64,000 nucleotides of DNA, from assembly GCF_000264945.2 (NCBI RefSeq), contig NZ_CP013070.1, positions 248,001-312,000 of the forward strand. Reading direction: 5' to 3'. Below, in pieces: positions 39,991 through 48,788 of the stretch. The translations under genes were made by a program, and so were the position numbers. A model generated the notes under the pieces. It made no database searches. It saw nothing but the letters and a program-made list of their open reading frames with translations, and was not told the origin of the DNA. How positions within the stretch are numbered: position 1 is the stretch's first letter; the number at the start of each line of letters is the position of its first letter. The stretch is from Sphingobium indicum B90A. Lineage in GTDB: Bacteria > Pseudomonadota > Alphaproteobacteria > Sphingomonadales > Sphingomonadaceae.

Positions 39991-40644
39991 ATGAAGTTCT
40001 TTGTCGACACCGCCGACACCAACGAAATCCGCGATCTCGCCGCCACCGGCCTGCTCGACGGCGTGACCACCAACCCCTCGCTGATCCACAAGTCGGGGCG
40101 CAAGTTCCTGGAAGTGGTCGAGGAAATCTGCGGCATCGTGGATGGCCCGGTCTCGGCGGAGGTCGTCGCGCTCGACCATCAGACGATGATGAAGGAAGCC
40201 GCCGTCCTGCGGAAGATCGCCGGCAATGTCTGCATCAAGGTGCCGCTGACCATCGACGGCCTGAAGACCTGCAAGGCGCTGACGGGCGAGGGCGTGATGG
40301 TGAACGTCACCCTCTGCTTCTCCGCCAACCAGGCGCTGCTGGCGGCGAAGGCGGGCGCGACCTTCATCTCGCCCTTCGTCGGGCGGCATGACGACAATGG
40401 CTTCGACGGCATGAAGCTGATCGAGGACATCCGCCTGATCTACGACAATTATGCCTTCGCCACCGAAATCCTGGTCGCCAGCGTCCGCCACCCGATCCAT
40501 GTGCTGGAAAGCGCGAAGATCGGCGCCGACGTGATGACCGCGCCGCCCTCCGTCATCAAGGCGCTGTTCAACCATGTGCTGACCGAAAAGGGCATTGCCG
40601 GCTTCCTGGCGGATTGGGAAAAGACCGGGCAGTCGGTTCTGTAA
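39991..40644 (+). CDS. fsa: Fructose-6-phosphate aldolase / transaldolase (short type)
   Basis: 217-residue TalC/FSA-type transaldolase: [31 protein letters not shown], Schiff-base lysine in NVCIKVPLT, and [11 protein letters not shown]. Length matches the short single-barrel family. Distinguishing true transaldolase from fructose-6-phosphate aldolase activity needs the residue at the active-site Tyr/Phe/Gln positions, which I cannot align reliably. Confidence 0.93.
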   Translation: MKFFVDTADTNEIRDLAATGLLDGVTTNPSLIHKSGRKFLEVVEEICGIVDGPVSAEVVALDHQTMMKEAAVLRKIAGNVCIKVPLTIDGLKTCKALTGEGVMVNVTLCFSANQALLAAKAGATFISPFVGRHDDNGFDGMKLIEDIRLIYDNYAFATEILVASVRHPIHVLESAKIGADVMTAPPSVIKALFNHVLTEKGIAGFLADWEKTGQSVL

Positions 40645-40657
40645 TTCCGGCATTTGA

Positions 40658-40687
40658 ACTGCGCTCCTGCCTGCGCAGGAGCGCAGT
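40658..40687. terminator. Hairpin after fsa (REP-like, possible terminator)
   Basis: Perfect 13-bp stem ACTGCGCTCCTGC with loop CTGC, 13 nt past the fsa stop. A TCTTTT run occurs 7 nt later, which makes weak termination possible; it also matches the CTCCTGC-type repeat seen at 52487. Confidence 0.5.
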
Positions 40688-40751
40688 GGCGTATCTTTTC
40701 CGTCGCAACTCCTGGCCGGGCGGTTCATTCTCTTCCCAAAGGAGAGAGCCG

Positions 40752-41102
40752 ATGTTCGTTGCGGTCTATTGGTGGCGCGTCCACCCCGGCAAGGAGGATC
40801 AGTTCCGCAAGGCCTGGCGCCGGGGAACCGACCTGATCCGCGAGAAATATGGCAGCTACGGTTCGCGCCTGCACCGGGACGCCGACGGCCGCTTCGTGGG
40901 CTATGCCGAATGGCCGGACGAGGCGACCTGGCGCGCGGCGTTCGACCGGAAGATGGTCTATGACGACCCCGAAACCCGCGCCGCCTTCGTCGACGCCATC
41001 GCAGAAGTGCCGGCCGACGCCGATCCCATCTTCACCATGACGGTGACGGACGACCTGCTGCTGCGCTCGGCAGGAGGCCGGAGGAATGAGGATTTTCCAT
41101 GA
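40752..41102 (+). CDS. Dimeric alpha-beta barrel (ABM-like) protein
   Basis: 116 residues from ATG 40752 with GGAGAGAG upstream. The pattern FVAVYWWRVHPGKEDQFRKA, YGSRLHRDADGRFVGYAEWP fits the antibiotic-biosynthesis-monooxygenase-like ferredoxin fold, which serves as small oxygenases or as binding domains. No cofactor residues can be assigned. It follows fsa by ~107 nt and may share its transcript. Confidence 0.72.
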   Translation: MFVAVYWWRVHPGKEDQFRKAWRRGTDLIREKYGSYGSRLHRDADGRFVGYAEWPDEATWRAAFDRKMVYDDPETRAAFVDAIAEVPADADPIFTMTVTDDLLLRSAGGRRNEDFP

Positions 41103-41196
41103 TTACCCTTTGCGAACGGGCTGAGGGCGTCGATGCTGCCTCGGACGGGGACATTCCGTGATTTCGGGAATTGGCCAGTTGCGGTCATTAGTTTCC

Positions 41197-41290
41197 CGTC
41201 ACCCCGGGCTTGACCCGGGGTCCCGCTTTCTTGTCTGAGTGCCGCGCCTCGTCCAAGACAGCGGGACCCCGGATCAAGTCCGGGGTGACG
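41197..41290. repeat. Double REP-like palindrome
   Basis: Two oppositely oriented units CGTCACCCCGGGCTTGACCC (41197 on) and GGGACCCCGGATCAAGTCCG (41263 on, extending to GGTGACG), 34 nt apart, forming one large imperfect palindrome in the 255-bp gap before the nepR-like gene. The rest of that gap shows nothing clear. Confidence 0.8.
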
Positions 41291-41357
41291 AATAGGGGGA
41301 GGGGTGACGAATGGGGGAATGACGGCAAACACCCAGATCACTCAGCATCAACGCCGT

Positions 41358-41549
41358 TTAATGTTCGTCCAGTTTCGCCAGAAGGTCGAGCATGTCGTCG
41401 GGAACTGTCCCGCCGCCTGCGCGGAAGGTCGAACGCAACGCATTGCCGATGCCCTCATAGGGCTGCGGCACGCCGATGTTCAGGACGCGGCGTATCGCGC
41501 CGTCCTGAACCCGGGCCGACCGGCTAAAGGGTTTTCGTTGCATTTCCAT
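41358..41549 (-). CDS. NepR-family anti-sigma factor (unlinked)
   Basis: 63 residues. The NepR core is present: a first helix with Y-x-x-IGNALRSTF, then a second with VPDDMLDLLAKLDEH, matching the IGxxLRxxY and VPDxFLxLLxxL pattern of known NepR proteins that sequester EcfG-type sigma factors until phosphorylated PhyR binds them. No phyR or ecfG gene is adjacent, which is unusual since nepR is normally next to them. Start ATG 41549 or 41543. Confidence 0.75.
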   Translation of the reverse strand: MEMQRKPFSRSARVQDGAIRRVLNIGVPQPYEGIGNALRSTFRAGGGTVPDDMLDLLAKLDEH

Positions 41550-41631
41550 GGTGGAATAACTGCCCAGCCGCGCAAAAGTTTCTGGCGTTCGTCACGATGG
41601 CACGCAATATCGGCTCCATTATGGGAGATTC

Positions 41632-44319
41632 ATGGTGACGGACCGTCTGGCGGTCGCGGCGAGGATCAGGGCGCATTCGCCCTTCCTGGCCCGGCAATGG
41701 GATCGCTTTCCGGATGTCGCCGATCTGGTCGGGAGCGGGGACTTCGAGGGCGCCTGGGCCGCCGCGCAGGGGGTGGCGGCGCCCGATGACGGCATCGCCC
41801 GGTCGCTGAGGCGCAGGCGCGGCGCGGTGGCGCTGGTGACGGCCGCCGCCGATCTGGCGGGCGCCTGGGGGCTGGACCGGGTCACGCGCACCCTGTCGGA
41901 CTTTGCCGACCAGGCCCTGGAGGAGGCGCTGGCCGCCGCCATGGCGGAGCGCTATCCAGATGCGGAGAAGCGCGGTTTCGTCGTGCTGGCGCTGGGCAAG
42001 CATGGCAGCCGGGAACTGAACTATTCATCGGACATCGACCCGATCCTGCTCTACGACCCCAGGACGCTGCCCCATGGCGAGCGGGAAGATCCGGCGGACG
42101 CGGCCGTGCGCATCGGCCGGCGGGTCAGCGAACTGCTGAATGCCCGCGACGGCGACGGCTATGTGTTCCGCGTCGACCTTCGCCTGCGCCCCTCTCCGGA
42201 GGCGACGCCGATCGCCCTGCCGGTGGAAGCGGCGATCGGCTATTATGAATCGACCGCGCTCGGCTGGGAGCAGGCGGCGTTCATCCGGGCGCGACCGGCG
42301 GCGGGCGACCTGGCGCTCGGCGATTATTTCATGCAGGCGATCCGCCCCTTCGTCTGGCGGCGCAGCCTGGATTTCGGGGCCATCGACGCGATCACCGACA
42401 TTTCGCGCCGCATCCGCGACCATTATTCGCAGGGGCAGGCCTTCGGGCCGGGATATGACCTCAAGCGCGGACGCGGCGGCATAAGGGAGGTCGAATTCTT
42501 CGCGCAGGTGCATCAGCTTATCCATGGCGGGCGCGATCCCTCGCTGCGGTCGGGCAATACGCGCGAGGCCTTGCGCGCCCTGGCGGCGGCGGGCGTGTTC
42601 GAAGCGGAGGTCGCCGCGAAGCTGGACGAAGCCTATGTCCTCTTCCGCACCGTCGAGCATCGATTGCAGATGGTGGAGGATCGCCAGACCCATGAACTGC
42701 CCAAGTCGGCCGAGGCGATGGACAATGTCGCGCGCCTGCACGGGCTGGAGCATGGCGGAGCGCTGCTCGACCTGCTGCGCCCGCATGTGCAGTGGGTGGG
42801 CGGCAATTACGACCGGCTGACCCCTGCGGCTCCCGGCGAATCGCTGTCGCTGGACGAGGATCGATTGAAGGCGCAGCTTGCCGAACTGGGCTTTGCCGAT
42901 CCGGAAACGCCGCTGGCGCGGATAGCGCGCTGGCGTTCGGGCACGGTCCGGGCGCTGCGCAGCGGCGCGTCGCGGGAGGCGCTGGAGCAATTGCTGCCTG
43001 GGCTGATGCGCACGCTGGCGGCGGCGCCCGATCCGGCGCGGGCGCTCAACCGGCTGGACGACCTGATCGGGCGGCTGCCGAGCGCGATCAACTTCTTCAA
43101 GCTGCTGGCGGCGCGCCCCGGCCTTGTGGAACTGCTGGCCGAACTGCTGAGCCATGCGCCGACGCTGGCCGACGCGCTGGGGCGGCGGGCGGAGCTGCTC
43201 GACGGGCTGATCGACACCTCCGCCTTCGACCCGCCGCCGCCTGTCGGGATATTGGCCGCCCAGTTCGCACGGCTGGAGGAGGGGGAGGATTATCAGGCGC
43301 TGCTCGACCGGGTGCGCCAGCGGGTGAACGACCGCCGCTTCGCCCTGGGCGCGCAGATCATCCGGGGCGGCGATCCGCTGGAGGCGGGCCGGGGCTATAG
43401 CCGCGTCGCCGAAGCCGCGATCGAGGCGCTCACGGCCGCCACCGTCGCGGAGTTCGAGCGCGCCCATGGAAAGGTGCCGGGCGGCGAGATGGTGATCCTG
43501 GCGCTGGGCAGGCTGGGCGGCGGGGTGCTGACCCATGCGTCCGACCTCGACCTCGTCTATCTCTTCACCGGCAGCTTCGAAACCGAATCCGATGGGGCGA
43601 AGCCGCTGGGCGCGACGCAATATTTCAACCGGCTCGGCCAGCGCATCACCAATGCCCTGTCGGTGCAAACGGCGGCGGGGCCGCTGTACGAGGTCGACAC
43701 CCGCCTTCGCCCCTCCGGCGCGCAAGGCCTGCTGGCGGTCAGCCTCGACAGCTTCGCCCGCTACCAGCGGGAGGAGGCCTGGACCTGGGAGCATCTGGCG
43801 CTCACCCGCGCCCGCCCGGTCTTCGGATCCGACGCGGCGCGGGCGGCGCTGGGCGCGATCCTGACCGAGACGCTGGAGCGGCCGCGCGATTTCAACGAGC
43901 TGGCGCGCCATGCGGTGAAGATGCGCGGCGACATCGCCCGGCACAAGCCGCCCGCAAGCGATCTGGACGTGAAGCTGGTGCCGGGCGGGCTGGTCGACCT
44001 GGAATTCCTGATCCACGTCACCCAGTTCCGCCATAATATGGCGTTCGACCCGGATTTGCGCGCCGCGCTGGAGCAACTGGCGGCGGCCGGCCACCTGCCG
44101 GGCGAATTGATCCCGGCCCACGATCTCATCACCCGCTTTCTCGTCGTTTCCCGCCTGGTTTCGCCGAAATCGACCGAGCCTCCGCACGCCACGCGGCCTC
44201 TGGCGGCGCGGGCTTGCGGCGTCGAAAGCTGGGATGCGCTGCTTGAAAGCTACGGCGAGGCCCGGCAAAGGGTGGGTGACGCATGGGCGGCGCTGGCCGC
44301 GCCCTTCAAGGAGGAATGA
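41632..44319 (+). CDS. glnE: Bifunctional glutamine synthetase adenylyltransferase/deadenylase
   Basis: 895 residues with two nucleotidyltransferase domains: GKHGSRELNYSSDIDPILLY near residues 122-141 (deadenylylating half) and LGRLGGGVLTHASDLDLVYL near 622-641 (adenylylating half), joined by the PII-responsive middle region. It tunes glutamine synthetase to nitrogen state. It is slightly shorter than the E. coli enzyme (~945), mostly at the N-terminus. Coupled to bcp by an ATGA sequence. Confidence 0.95.
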   Translation: MVTDRLAVAARIRAHSPFLARQWDRFPDVADLVGSGDFEGAWAAAQGVAAPDDGIARSLRRRRGAVALVTAAADLAGAWGLDRVTRTLSDFADQALEEALAAAMAERYPDAEKRGFVVLALGKHGSRELNYSSDIDPILLYDPRTLPHGEREDPADAAVRIGRRVSELLNARDGDGYVFRVDLRLRPSPEATPIALPVEAAIGYYESTALGWEQAAFIRARPAAGDLALGDYFMQAIRPFVWRRSLDFGAIDAITDISRRIRDHYSQGQAFGPGYDLKRGRGGIREVEFFAQVHQLIHGGRDPSLRSGNTREALRALAAAGVFEAEVAAKLDEAYVLFRTVEHRLQMVEDRQTHELPKSAEAMDNVARLHGLEHGGALLDLLRPHVQWVGGNYDRLTPAAPGESLSLDEDRLKAQLAELGFADPETPLARIARWRSGTVRALRSGASREALEQLLPGLMRTLAAAPDPARALNRLDDLIGRLPSAINFFKLLAARPGLVELLAELLSHAPTLADALGRRAELLDGLIDTSAFDPPPPVGILAAQFARLEEGEDYQALLDRVRQRVNDRRFALGAQIIRGGDPLEAGRGYSRVAEAAIEALTAATVAEFERAHGKVPGGEMVILALGRLGGGVLTHASDLDLVYLFTGSFETESDGAKPLGATQYFNRLGQRITNALSVQTAAGPLYEVDTRLRPSGAQGLLAVSLDSFARYQREEAWTWEHLALTRARPVFGSDAARAALGAILTETLERPRDFNELARHAVKMRGDIARHKPPASDLDVKLVPGGLVDLEFLIHVTQFRHNMAFDPDLRAALEQLAAAGHLPGELIPAHDLITRFLVVSRLVSPKSTEPPHATRPLAARACGVESWDALLESYGEARQRVGDAWAALAAPFKEE

Positions 44320-44321
44320 CG

Positions 44322-44783
44322 ATGCTGGACGTGGGCGATGCCGTGCCGGAAGTGACGCTGAAGGATGCGGACGGCGCGGATTTCACCCTGGCGCGCTACA
44401 GGGGCAAGCCGCTGGTCGTCTATTTCTATCCCAAGGCGGACACGCCCGGCTGCACCAGCGAAGCCAGGGATTTCACGGCGCTGGCGGCCGAATTCGCGGC
44501 GTTGGGCATGCCGGTCGTCGGCATATCGAAGGACAAGCCGGCCAGGCTCAAGAAATTCGCGGAGAAATATGGCCTCGCCGTCACGCTCGCCTCCGACGAG
44601 ACGGGCGCGATGTGCGAAGCCTTCGGCACCTGGGTCGAAAAGTCGCTCTATGGCCGCAAATATATGGGGATCGAGCGGGCGACCTTCCTGGTCGGCGCCG
44701 ATGGGAAGATCCTGCGCGCCTGGCCCAAGGTGAAGGTCAAGGGGCACGCGGCCGAAGTGCTGGAGGCCGGACAGGGCCTTTGA
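44322..44783 (+). CDS. bcp: Peroxiredoxin, Bcp/PrxQ type
   Basis: 153 residues. ATG 44322 lies 7 nt after AGGAGG; an ATG at 44316 overlaps the glnE stop but has no room for an SD. Peroxidatic cysteine in TPGCTSEARDF. The partner cysteine five residues later in many PrxQ proteins is absent (SEARDF), so it is a 1-Cys type or uses Cys in GAMCEAFG. It reduces hydroperoxides with thioredoxin. Confidence 0.92.
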   Translation: MLDVGDAVPEVTLKDADGADFTLARYRGKPLVVYFYPKADTPGCTSEARDFTALAAEFAALGMPVVGISKDKPARLKKFAEKYGLAVTLASDETGAMCEAFGTWVEKSLYGRKYMGIERATFLVGADGKILRAWPKVKVKGHAAEVLEAGQGL

Positions 44784-45589
44784 CGCTGCCCCTTTCCATC
44801 GACAGCGTGGGCGCGGCCTGCGCCCATGTGCTGCTGACCCCCGATCCGTTGGCCAAGCTGATGGCGGCGCGGGCGGCGGCGCGGAACTGGCAGCTGGGGC
44901 GGCTGGCGCATCGTTTCGACGCCGTCATGCCGGAACGGCCCGCGCGCCCCGAACTGCCCGAACTGCTGCCGCCCAACCGCATGCCCAAGCGCGGCAGGAT
45001 CGGTTCGGAACGGGCGCGGATCGCGATGCTGCACGCGCTGGCCCATATCGAATTCGTGGCCATCGACCTCGCCTTCGACCTGATCGGGCGGTTCGGAGCG
45101 GAATTCCCGCGGGAATTCACCGGCGAATGGATGCGGGTGGGCGCTGACGAGGCGATGCATTTCGCGCTGCTCCACCGGCGGCTGCGGCAGTTCGGCAGCC
45201 ATTACGGCGCCCTGCCGGCGCATGACGGGCTGTGGCAGGCGGCGAGCGAGACGGCGCATGATGCGCTCGCCCGCCTGGCCATCGTGCCGATGGTGCTGGA
45301 GGCGCGGGCGCTGGACATCACGCCCGCCACCATCGTCCGCTTCCGGGACGCGGGGGACGAAGCGTCGGCGCGCATGTTGCAGCGGATCATGACCGATGAA
45401 ATCCGCCACGTCTCCGCAGGGACGACATGGTTCGGCCATGCGACGAAGCGAATGGGGCTGAACCCCGCAAATCATTACCAAATCCTTGTGAAACGCCACT
45501 TTCGGGGGGCGTTGAAGCCGCCGTTCAACGACTCGGCGCGCCGACAAGCCGGTTTAACGCGGGAATTTTACACTCCGCTTGCACAATAA
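44780..45589 (+). CDS. DUF455 ferritin-like protein
   Basis: 269 residues from TTG 44780, which overlaps the bcp stop (TTGA); no ATG gives the expected LPLSIDSVGAACAHVLLTPD start. A four-helix ferritin-like core is visible with Glu/His pairs typical of a di-iron site: HALAHIEFVAIDLAFD, ADEAMHFALLHRR, VLEARALDITP and DEIRHVSAG. The family's function is not established. The coupling to a peroxiredoxin suggests an oxidative-stress or iron link, which is inference. Confidence 0.83.
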   Translation: MTLPLSIDSVGAACAHVLLTPDPLAKLMAARAAARNWQLGRLAHRFDAVMPERPARPELPELLPPNRMPKRGRIGSERARIAMLHALAHIEFVAIDLAFDLIGRFGAEFPREFTGEWMRVGADEAMHFALLHRRLRQFGSHYGALPAHDGLWQAASETAHDALARLAIVPMVLEARALDITPATIVRFRDAGDEASARMLQRIMTDEIRHVSAGTTWFGHATKRMGLNPANHYQILVKRHFRGALKPPFNDSARRQAGLTREFYTPLAQ

Positions 45590-45639
45590 GCCGCGACATG
45601 TCCTCTTGCGGACAGCGGGTGGCGGCATCAGCCGCATTT

Positions 45640-45697
45640 TGTAAACGTGGGGATAGGCCGAGGGGCGCAAAGCCTCCGGTCGAGAGTCGGGGTCGGC
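45640..45697 (+). promoter_or_regulatory. Structured leader of the M23 peptidase gene with a GCAAAGCCTCCGG block
   Basis: GGGGCGCAAAGCCTCCGGTC (about 45663-45682) resembles the conserved GGGACGCAAAGCCTCCGGCC block of class I cyclic-di-GMP riboswitches, and AGGC upstream can pair with GCCT. The paired AGGGCAAAC block expected upstream is not seen, so this may be chance. Confidence 0.2.
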
Positions 45698-46420
45698 ATG
45701 TTGGTTCTACAGTTTGAAAATGCGCGCGTTGCGCGATGGTTCCGTTCTGCACTTAAAATTGCCGGAGCGATGGGCATGGCAGGCGCGCTCTGCGCCGCCG
45801 TCCCGGCCCAGGCCAAGGCGGACGAGGACGATCCCTATGGCGATGCGTCGGAAATCAACACCGGCGCGCTCGGCCCGGCCGATGTCGGCTTTTCCAACCT
45901 CTTCTCCAGCCTCCAGCGGCTCGACGGCCAGGCGAAGTCGGCCAATTACATCCCCTCCGGCCGTCCGGTCGAGAAACTCTCCCTGACCTCCAATTTCGGC
46001 GTCCGTTCCGACCCGTTCAACGGCGGCGCCCGGATGCACAAGGGCATCGACATCCCCGGTCCCACGGGCACCAGGATCTACGCGACCGCCGACGGCATCG
46101 TCAGCCGCGCCGGATGGGCCAGCGGCTATGGCAACCTGGTCCAGATTTCGCATGGCGGCGGCATGGAAACGCGCTACGGCCATATGTCGAAGCTGCTGGT
46201 CTCCCCCAACAGCTATGTCCATCGCGGCCAGTTGATCGGCCTCATGGGCTCGACCGGCCGCTCGACGGGCAGCCATCTGCATTATGAAGTGCGCGTCGAC
46301 GGCCAGGCGATCAACCCGATCCCCTTCGTCGCCGGCCCCGACTATCTGGTGGCGATGAACACCAAGCCGCCGATCGCCATCGGCGGCCCGACCAAGGCCC
46401 AGGAAAAGGCGGCGGACTGA
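45698..46420 (+). CDS. M23-family (LytM/peptidoglycan) metallopeptidase
   Basis: 240 residues. An N-terminal membrane or signal segment (SALKIAGAMGMAGALCAAVP, ending AQA) precedes the LytM domain at ~residues 105-220. The zinc ligands are in MHKGIDIPG (H-x-x-x-D) and SHLHYEVRV (H-x-H), and the Gly-rich GNLVQISHGGGMETRYGHMS is intact, so it should be an active endopeptidase acting on peptidoglycan cross-links. Start ATG 45698; GTG 45692 is an alternative. Confidence 0.9.
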   Translation: MLVLQFENARVARWFRSALKIAGAMGMAGALCAAVPAQAKADEDDPYGDASEINTGALGPADVGFSNLFSSLQRLDGQAKSANYIPSGRPVEKLSLTSNFGVRSDPFNGGARMHKGIDIPGPTGTRIYATADGIVSRAGWASGYGNLVQISHGGGMETRYGHMSKLLVSPNSYVHRGQLIGLMGSTGRSTGSHLHYEVRVDGQAINPIPFVAGPDYLVAMNTKPPIAIGGPTKAQEKAAD

Positions 46421-46441
46421 GCCGGCCGATGTCTCTTTCCC

Positions 46442-46475
46442 AAGGCCCGGCAGGCGAGAGCTTGTCGGGCCTTTT
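46442..46475 (+). terminator. Rho-independent terminator after the M23 peptidase gene
   Basis: AAGGCCCGGCA pairs with TTGTCGGGCCTT around a short GGCGAGAGC loop and ends in TTTT. It separates the peptidase from erpA, 22 nt downstream. Confidence 0.8.
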
Positions 46476-46496
46476 GCTTGATCCTATTTAAGCGCG

Positions 46497-46823
46497 ATGA
46501 CCGACATCGATCTCACATCCTCCGCCGCTGCCCGCGTGGCCGCCATAGCCGCCAAGCAGGGCAAGCCCGCCATCCTGCGCCTGGCTGTCGAAGGCGGCGG
46601 CTGTTCGGGCTTCCAATATCGCTTCGGCCTGGCCGAAGCGGTTGAGGCGGACGACATCATGGTCGAGCGCGACGGCGTGACGCTGGTGGTGGACGATGTC
46701 AGCATCGATCTGGTGCGCGGATCGGCGGTCGATTTCGTCTCCGATCTGGGCGGCAAGGCGTTCAAGGTCACGAACCCCAACGCCACCGCCGGTTGCGGAT
46801 GCGGCACCAGCTTCTCGATTTAA
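46497..46823 (+). CDS. erpA: A-type iron-sulfur carrier protein (ErpA/IscA-like)
   Basis: 108 residues, HesB/IscA fold. The three conserved cysteines are in VEGGGCSGFQY and in GCGCGTSFSI near the C-terminus. It delivers Fe-S clusters to apoproteins. The sequence resembles ErpA more than IscA, but with no isc/suf genes next to it the subgroup is not certain. Confidence 0.9.
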   Translation: MTDIDLTSSAAARVAAIAAKQGKPAILRLAVEGGGCSGFQYRFGLAEAVEADDIMVERDGVTLVVDDVSIDLVRGSAVDFVSDLGGKAFKVTNPNATAGCGCGTSFSI

Positions 46824-46889
46824 AATCTGTCCCGCCCTTGTCGGAGGGGGTCTCTCCTCTTTAGGGATGCGCGCAGGGAGATTTCGGCC

Positions 46890-47660
46890 ATGCGCATCGC
46901 CACCTTCAACATCAACGGGATCAAGGCGCGCCTGCCGCGCCTGCTGGAGTGGCTGGACGAGACGCGCCCCGACATCGCCTGCCTGCAGGAGATCAAGACA
47001 TCCGACGACACGTTCCCGGTCAGGGATATTGAGGATGTCGGCTATGGCGCGATCTGGCACGGGCAAAAGGGGTTCAACGGGGTCGCGATACTGGCGCGGG
47101 GAGAGACGCCGGTGGAGGTCCGCCGGGGCCTGGAGGGGGAGCCGGAGGACGAGCATAGCCGCTATCTGGAAGCCGATGTGAAGGGGCTGCGCGTCGCCAG
47201 CATCTACCTGCCCAACGGCAATCCGCAGCCGGGGCCGAAATTCGACTACAAGCTGCGCTGGATGAAGCGCCTGCGCGACCGCGCCGCGCAAATCTGGGCG
47301 GAGGAAGTGCCGGCGATCCTGGCGGGCGATTACAACGTCATTCCGCGCGACAGGGACGTCTATTCGGTCAAGGCGATGGCCGAAGACGCGCTGATGCAGC
47401 CCGAAAGCCGCGCCGCCTATCGCCGCCTGTTGGGCGACGGATGGACCGACGCCATCGCTTCCCGGCATCCGGCGGGCGGGGTATGGACCTATTGGGACTA
47501 TCAGATGAACGCCTGGCCGCGCGACGCGGGGTTCCGGATCGATCACCTGCTGCTCAGTCCCGCCGCCGCCGACCGGCTGATCGACGCGCAGGTCGACAAG
47601 GATTTCCGAGGGCGGGAAAAGGCGAGCGACCATGCCCCGACCTGGGTGGAACTGTCGTAA
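46890..47660 (+). CDS. xth: Exodeoxyribonuclease III
   Basis: 256 residues of the ExoIII/APE1 family: MRIATFNINGIKARLPRLLE, metal ligand Glu in CLQEIKTSD, catalytic GDYNVIPRDRDVYS, WTYWDYQ, and the His in EKASDHAPTWVEL. It acts as an AP endonuclease and 3'-5' exonuclease in base excision repair. Confidence 0.95.
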   Translation: MRIATFNINGIKARLPRLLEWLDETRPDIACLQEIKTSDDTFPVRDIEDVGYGAIWHGQKGFNGVAILARGETPVEVRRGLEGEPEDEHSRYLEADVKGLRVASIYLPNGNPQPGPKFDYKLRWMKRLRDRAAQIWAEEVPAILAGDYNVIPRDRDVYSVKAMAEDALMQPESRAAYRRLLGDGWTDAIASRHPAGGVWTYWDYQMNAWPRDAGFRIDHLLLSPAAADRLIDAQVDKDFRGREKASDHAPTWVELS

Positions 47661-47671
47661 CCTGCTTTGAC

Positions 47672-47827
47672 GACATTTTTCTCCCCTCCCGTAGACGGGA
47701 GGGGCCGGGGGTGGGTCGCCGCGCCAGCGGCGTCCTTCCCTAACCGAGAAGGCGGAAGCTCCCCCGGATCAAGTCCGGGGTCGCGCCCACCCCCTAACCC
47801 CCTCCCGCCTGCGGGAGGGGGAATGAC
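47672..47827. repeat. Nested palindromic element family B, copy 3
   Basis: ~156-bp palindrome between xth and the phosphoesterase gene: end hairpins CCTCCCGT-AG-ACGGGAGG and CTCCCGC-CT-GCGGGAG, and the CCCGGATCAAGTCCGGGG core at ~47763. The left arm hairpin shows a compensated C-to-T/G-to-A pair change relative to the other copies. Confidence 0.85.
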
Positions 47828-47840
47828 GGCGAACCACCCT

Positions 47841-48722
47841 TCACCCCTTCGCCGCCTCCGCCACCTTGATGCCCGGCAAGGCCGCTGGATCGGCCATGTC
47901 CTGTCCGATCCACGCGCCCCCCTGGCGGAAATAAGCGACATGATGCCCGCGCTGGAAACTGGCGCCGTCCCAGACCACCACCTGCAATTCGATCTCGTCA
48001 TGGCGGTGGACGTGCAGCCAGTTGAAGCTCTGCGGCTCGGCATTGCGGAGGCGGGTGGAGGTCGCCGTTCCCGCCTGGATCACCAGCGCGCCGCCGGCAT
48101 GGGCCACCATCCTGTCCGCCGCCTCCGCATAGGTGCGGTGGAAATGGCCGGCCAGCGCGATGTGGATGCCTGCCTCGGCCGCCGCGCGCACGGCGTCCTC
48201 ATGCCGTCCGACGGCCTCGCTCAATTCCCCGCCCTTGCCGATCGGCATGGCGAAAAGGGGGTGATGGGTGACGAGGATGCGCGTCTTTTCCGGCGCGACC
48301 GACGCGAAGCTGGCGCGAAGCATGTCCATCTGGTCATGGTTGATCCGCCCATCCTTGATCGTCAGCGACCGCGCCGTGTTGAGGCCCAGTATCGCGACCG
48401 CGTCATCCTCGAAAAAAGGGCAGAGGTCATTGCTGATATAACGCTTGTACCGGCGCAGCGGCGCTCCGAAGCGGCGCGCAAGATCATAGAGCGGAACGTC
48501 GTGATTGCCCGGAACGACCAGCAATTTCATGCCCGCCGCCCGCAGCCGGTTGAGCCAGGCGGCGGCTTGCCGGAACTGTTCGGGCCTTGCGCGCTGGGTG
48601 AAGTCGCCGCTGATGACCACCAGGTCCGGGCGATGCCGCTGCAGCCAGGCTTCGGTGGCGGCGACGATGCGGGGATCATGGGCGCCGAAATGGACGTCCG
48701 ACAGATGAGCGATGCGGGCCAT
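47841..48722 (-). CDS. Calcineurin-like metallophosphoesterase
   Basis: 293 residues. Metal-binding motifs in order: ARIAHLSDVHFGAHD, VVISGDFTQRA, VVPGNHDVPLYD, LVTHHPLF and LAGHFHRTY. This matches the class III cyclic-nucleotide/UshA-like phosphoesterase group; the substrate is unknown. It is divergent from a lipid-kinase-like gene with a 66-bp spacer. Confidence 0.88.
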   Translation of the reverse strand: MARIAHLSDVHFGAHDPRIVAATEAWLQRHRPDLVVISGDFTQRARPEQFRQAAAWLNRLRAAGMKLLVVPGNHDVPLYDLARRFGAPLRRYKRYISNDLCPFFEDDAVAILGLNTARSLTIKDGRINHDQMDMLRASFASVAPEKTRILVTHHPLFAMPIGKGGELSEAVGRHEDAVRAAAEAGIHIALAGHFHRTYAEAADRMVAHAGGALVIQAGTATSTRLRNAEPQSFNWLHVHRHDEIELQVVVWDGASFQRGHHVAYFRQGGAWIGQDMADPAALPGIKVAEAAKG

Positions 48723-48788
48723 CACCCATGAACGGGCAAGCCGCTTTATGGTTTCGGACCTTGCGGCGCAGTTGCGTGTTGTTGAGGC

